Assembly: GCA_913060955.1 (NCBI GenBank)
Contig: CAJXTH010000034.1
Span: 1 to 7,306, forward strand
Direction of reading: 5' to 3'
DNA from: an uncultured bacterium
GTDB taxonomy: Bacteria > Patescibacteriota > Minisyncoccia > SW-4-49-11
DNA length: 7,306 nt
The notes under the pieces: generated by a model
Databases searched by the model: none
Told to the model about the DNA's origin: nothing
What the model saw: only the letters and a program-made list of their open reading frames with translations
Part shown: piece after piece, positions 6,146 through 7,306 of the stretch
How positions within the stretch are numbered: the first letter of the stretch is position 1
Layout: each line of letters opens with the position of its first letter
Made by a program: the position numbers and the translations under genes

Positions 6146-6166
6146 ATTCCCAACTAGATTGGGAAT
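6146..6166. repeat. REP-like palindrome ATTCCC-N9-GGGAAT
   Basis: ATTCCCAA, CTAGA, TTGGGAAT forms a perfect 8-bp inverted repeat with a 5-nt loop, preceded by CCGTC. The wording GTCATTCCC...GGGAATC matches a widespread class of dispersed REP/MITE-like palindromes; Neisseria dRS3 is a comparable ATTCCC/GGGAAT element. Only one copy is in this window. It lies between the divergent aminopeptidase and mscL promoters and has no T run, so it is not a simple terminator. Confidence 0.55.
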
Positions 6167-6211
6167 CTTACTCACGAAACCACAAAGATTCTACTCCAAT
6201 TCTGTACAATC

Positions 6212-6240
6212 CTGACAGCACTCCCATTTTTTGCTATTAT
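6212..6240 (+). promoter_or_regulatory. Predicted mscL promoter
   Basis: CTGACA (6212-6217), a 17-nt spacer and TATTAT (6235-6240) preceded by TGC (an extended -10) form a good promoter, giving a start near 6247 and a leader of about 26 nt. A second possible pair, TTGCTA (6231-6236) with GATAAT (6254-6259) at 17 nt, would give a nearly leaderless message. The TTG at 6231 that could lengthen the protein lies inside these elements. Confidence 0.55.
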
Positions 6241-6252
6241 ACAAGAAATACT

Positions 6253-6268
6253 TGATAATTCATTATCA
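6253..6268. repeat. 16-bp palindrome in the mscL leader (possible operator)
   Basis: TGATAAT-TC-ATTATCA is a perfect 7-bp inverted repeat with a 2-bp centre, ending 4 nt before the mscL ATG and beginning 12 nt after the -10 box. Its place and symmetry suit a dimeric repressor site. AT-rich DNA can produce such symmetry by chance, and no regulator gene is in view. Confidence 0.35.
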
Positions 6269-6272
6269 CACT

Positions 6273-6701
6273 ATGTCCAAGAAAAATCCCCTGAACAAAG
6301 TCAAAGAAAAGGTCAAAGCACCCAAAGTAAAGGACCTCCACAAGCACGGATTTACCTTCATCGAGGAGTTCAAGGCCTTTGCATTCAAAGGAAACATCAT
6401 TGACCTCGCCGTTGGTATCATCGTTGGTACTGCGTTTAATAACCTAGTCCAGTCATTCGTAAAAGATCTGATCATGCCGATCTTTGGATGGATGCTCGCC
6501 GGACAAAGCTTCTCAACGCTCTACATCGTCCTTGGTGGAGGTGAGTTCGAAAGCCTCGAAGCCGCTCAAGCAGCCCAAGCACCCGTACTGCTCTATGGTC
6601 AATTCATCAACAACGTAATTGACTTCTTGGTATTGGCACTTACTGTATTCGTTGTTCTCCGATACTTCCTCCGAATCAAAAAAGAAGAAGAGAAAAAATA
6701 G
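6273..6701 (+). CDS. mscL: Large-conductance mechanosensitive channel MscL
   Basis: This inner-membrane channel opens under high membrane tension to release solutes during hypo-osmotic shock. From the ATG at 6273 it has 142 residues. The signature KGNIIDLAVGIIVGTAF (39-55) forms TM1 with the pore constriction L45/G48/I49, matching L19/G22/V23 of E. coli, and continues to FVKDLIMPIFGWMLAG. A short outer loop (about 77-108) contains an Ala-rich stretch, and TM2 is GQFINNVIDFLVLALTVFVVLRYF (two parts, about 109-132). A Lys-rich N-terminal tail of about 27 residues precedes the conserved start, and the protein ends in RIKKEEEKK, so it lacks the C-terminal cytoplasmic helix of E. coli MscL. A TTG at 6231 would add 14 residues but lies in the promoter, so I reject it. 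No Shine-Dalgarno is visible. Confidence 0.95.
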   Translation: MSKKNPLNKVKEKVKAPKVKDLHKHGFTFIEEFKAFAFKGNIIDLAVGIIVGTAFNNLVQSFVKDLIMPIFGWMLAGQSFSTLYIVLGGGEFESLEAAQAAQAPVLLYGQFINNVIDFLVLALTVFVVLRYFLRIKKEEEKK

Positions 6702-6705
6702 CCTT

Positions 6706-6729
6706 AAGTATATATTTAACTATATACTT
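6706..6729. repeat. AT-rich perfect inverted repeat between mscL and photolyase gene
   Basis: AAGTATATA, TTTAAC, TATATACTT is a perfect 9-bp inverted repeat that starts 4 nt after the mscL stop. It is A/T-rich with no following T run, so it is a weak hairpin and a poor terminator. Its right arm contains TATACT (6723-6728), a possible -10 for the photolyase gene, but no matching -35 is found. It may be an operator, a promoter part or an mRNA-stability hairpin. Confidence 0.4.
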
Positions 6730-6749
6730 CCGAAAACTAACACCACCCC

Positions 6750-7306
6750 ATGAATCCAGATCGAATCAATCAGCTTACGCCCACCGATCGGAAACTTCGG
6801 CCCGGAAACGTTGTCTACTGGATGTCTCGAGATATGCGGGTCGATGATAACTGGGCCTTGTGGTATGCCCGAGAAATGGCCAAGAAGTTTGAGTCAGGTG
6901 TGTGTGTAGTGTTTAACTTGGTTCCGTCATTCAAAGAAGCTGGGGCTCGGCAGTTTGATTTTATGTTCCAAGGTCTCCAAGAAGTCCAAAAACGTCTGGA
7001 GACAAAAAACATTCAGTTTACTGTTTTGACTGGGGATCCCTCTGAAACAGTTCCAACTTTTGTTACCGAACACGATATCTCACTCTTAGTAACAGATTTT
7101 TCTCCGCTCAGAATTTCTCGAACCTGGAAAGAACAGGTGTCCAAGAACCTTCCTGACTCGGTAACATTTCAGGAAGTTGATGCCCACAATATCATCCCGG
7201 TTTGGGTTGCATCAAACAAACAAGAATATGCTGCTCGAACGATTCGTCCGAAAATCAACAAGCTCCTGGATGCATGGCTGGTTGAACCACCAGAATTGTA
7301 TGAGCC
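6750..7306 (+). CDS. phr: Class II CPD photolyase, N-terminal 185 residues (runs off window)
   Basis: This encodes a FAD-dependent enzyme that uses blue light to split cyclobutane pyrimidine dimers. The visible part is the N-terminal alpha/beta (Rossmann-like antenna) domain and the start of the linker; class II enzymes are usually about 450-480 residues. Class II wording is strong: VVYWMSRDMRVDDNWAL (21-37), LLVTDFSPLR (112-121), VDAHNIIPVWVAS (143-155) and QEYAARTIRPKI (158-169). Class I photolyases do not carry these motifs. The FAD-binding helical domain and the Trp electron chain lie beyond the right edge. The ATG at 6750 is the first in frame and fits the short N-terminus of relatives; it has no Shine-Dalgarno. 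The gene is 48 nt after mscL on the same strand, so co-transcription is possible. Confidence 0.95.
   Translation, partial: MNPDRINQLTPTDRKLRPGNVVYWMSRDMRVDDNWALWYAREMAKKFESGVCVVFNLVPSFKEAGARQFDFMFQGLQEVQKRLETKNIQFTVLTGDPSETVPTFVTEHDISLLVTDFSPLRISRTWKEQVSKNLPDSVTFQEVDAHNIIPVWVASNKQEYAARTIRPKINKLLDAWLVEPPELYE

Noticed and set aside
3609..6159. Shared 11-mer CCCAACTAGAT in the terminator at 3609-3619 and the palindrome at 6149-6159
   Set aside because: Several shared 11-mers are expected by chance in a window this size, and the rest of the two hairpins differs, so a common origin is not supported.
6231..6272. TTG start at 6231 adding 14 residues to MscL
   Set aside because: The codon lies within the predicted -10 region, and the extra residues (LLYKKYLIIHYHT) have no MscL counterpart; ATG at 6273 fits the promoter better.
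1..7306. Alternative genetic code with TGA as glycine
   Set aside because: No gene needs an in-frame TGA to stay open. Stops are five TAA and two TAG; absence of TGA in seven stops is too small a sample to mean anything.

Overview
The window looks like a compact bacterial chromosome segment, roughly mid-40s % GC by eye, with short or overlapping intergenic gaps and no rRNA, tRNA, transposase, phage gene or CRISPR array. Small gene sizes, trimmed versions of common families (DUF389, MscL), scarce Shine-Dalgarno sites and an orphan gene would fit a streamlined lineage such as Patescibacteria/CPR. That placement is inference only. The standard genetic code fits: the seven complete genes end in five TAA and two TAG, and none needs an in-frame TGA.

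Left part (1-3600, minus strand). Read from right to left, the genes are a six-helix DUF389 membrane protein, a membrane-anchored PQQ-dehydrogenase-type beta-propeller, a flavodoxin-fold NAD(P)H oxidoreductase and clpB, whose 3' half lies outside the window. The first three are joined by 9-nt and -1-nt junctions and look like one operon under an extended -10 promoter. clpB sits 28 nt further on and also has its own -35/-10 inside the end of the oxidoreductase gene.

Middle (3600-6071, minus strand). A leucyl aminopeptidase (M17) gene ends in a strong terminator. A 60-residue protein with a small beta-barrel (Sm/SH3-like) pattern follows; its promoter overlaps that terminator and its ATG falls where transcription should start. 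Next is an unrecognised 206-residue protein with its own promoter, the only canonical Shine-Dalgarno site in the window, a possible 9-codon leader ORF and its own terminator.

Right part (6072-7306). A divergent intergenic region carries a REP-like ATTCCC/GGGAAT palindrome between the aminopeptidase and mscL promoters. mscL (mechanosensitive channel) and the first 185 codons of a class II CPD photolyase follow on the plus strand.

The recognisable genes are mostly housekeeping or stress functions: protein disaggregation, peptide turnover, osmotic safety valve, DNA photorepair and redox. The most unusual aspect is the gene control. Promoters are embedded in the preceding gene or terminator, transcripts are leaderless or lack Shine-Dalgarno sites, and there may be a leaderless leader peptide. 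I do not see a clearly new multi-gene system. The best candidates for a second look are the 4260-4492 expression arrangement, the orphan gene and the small-barrel protein.
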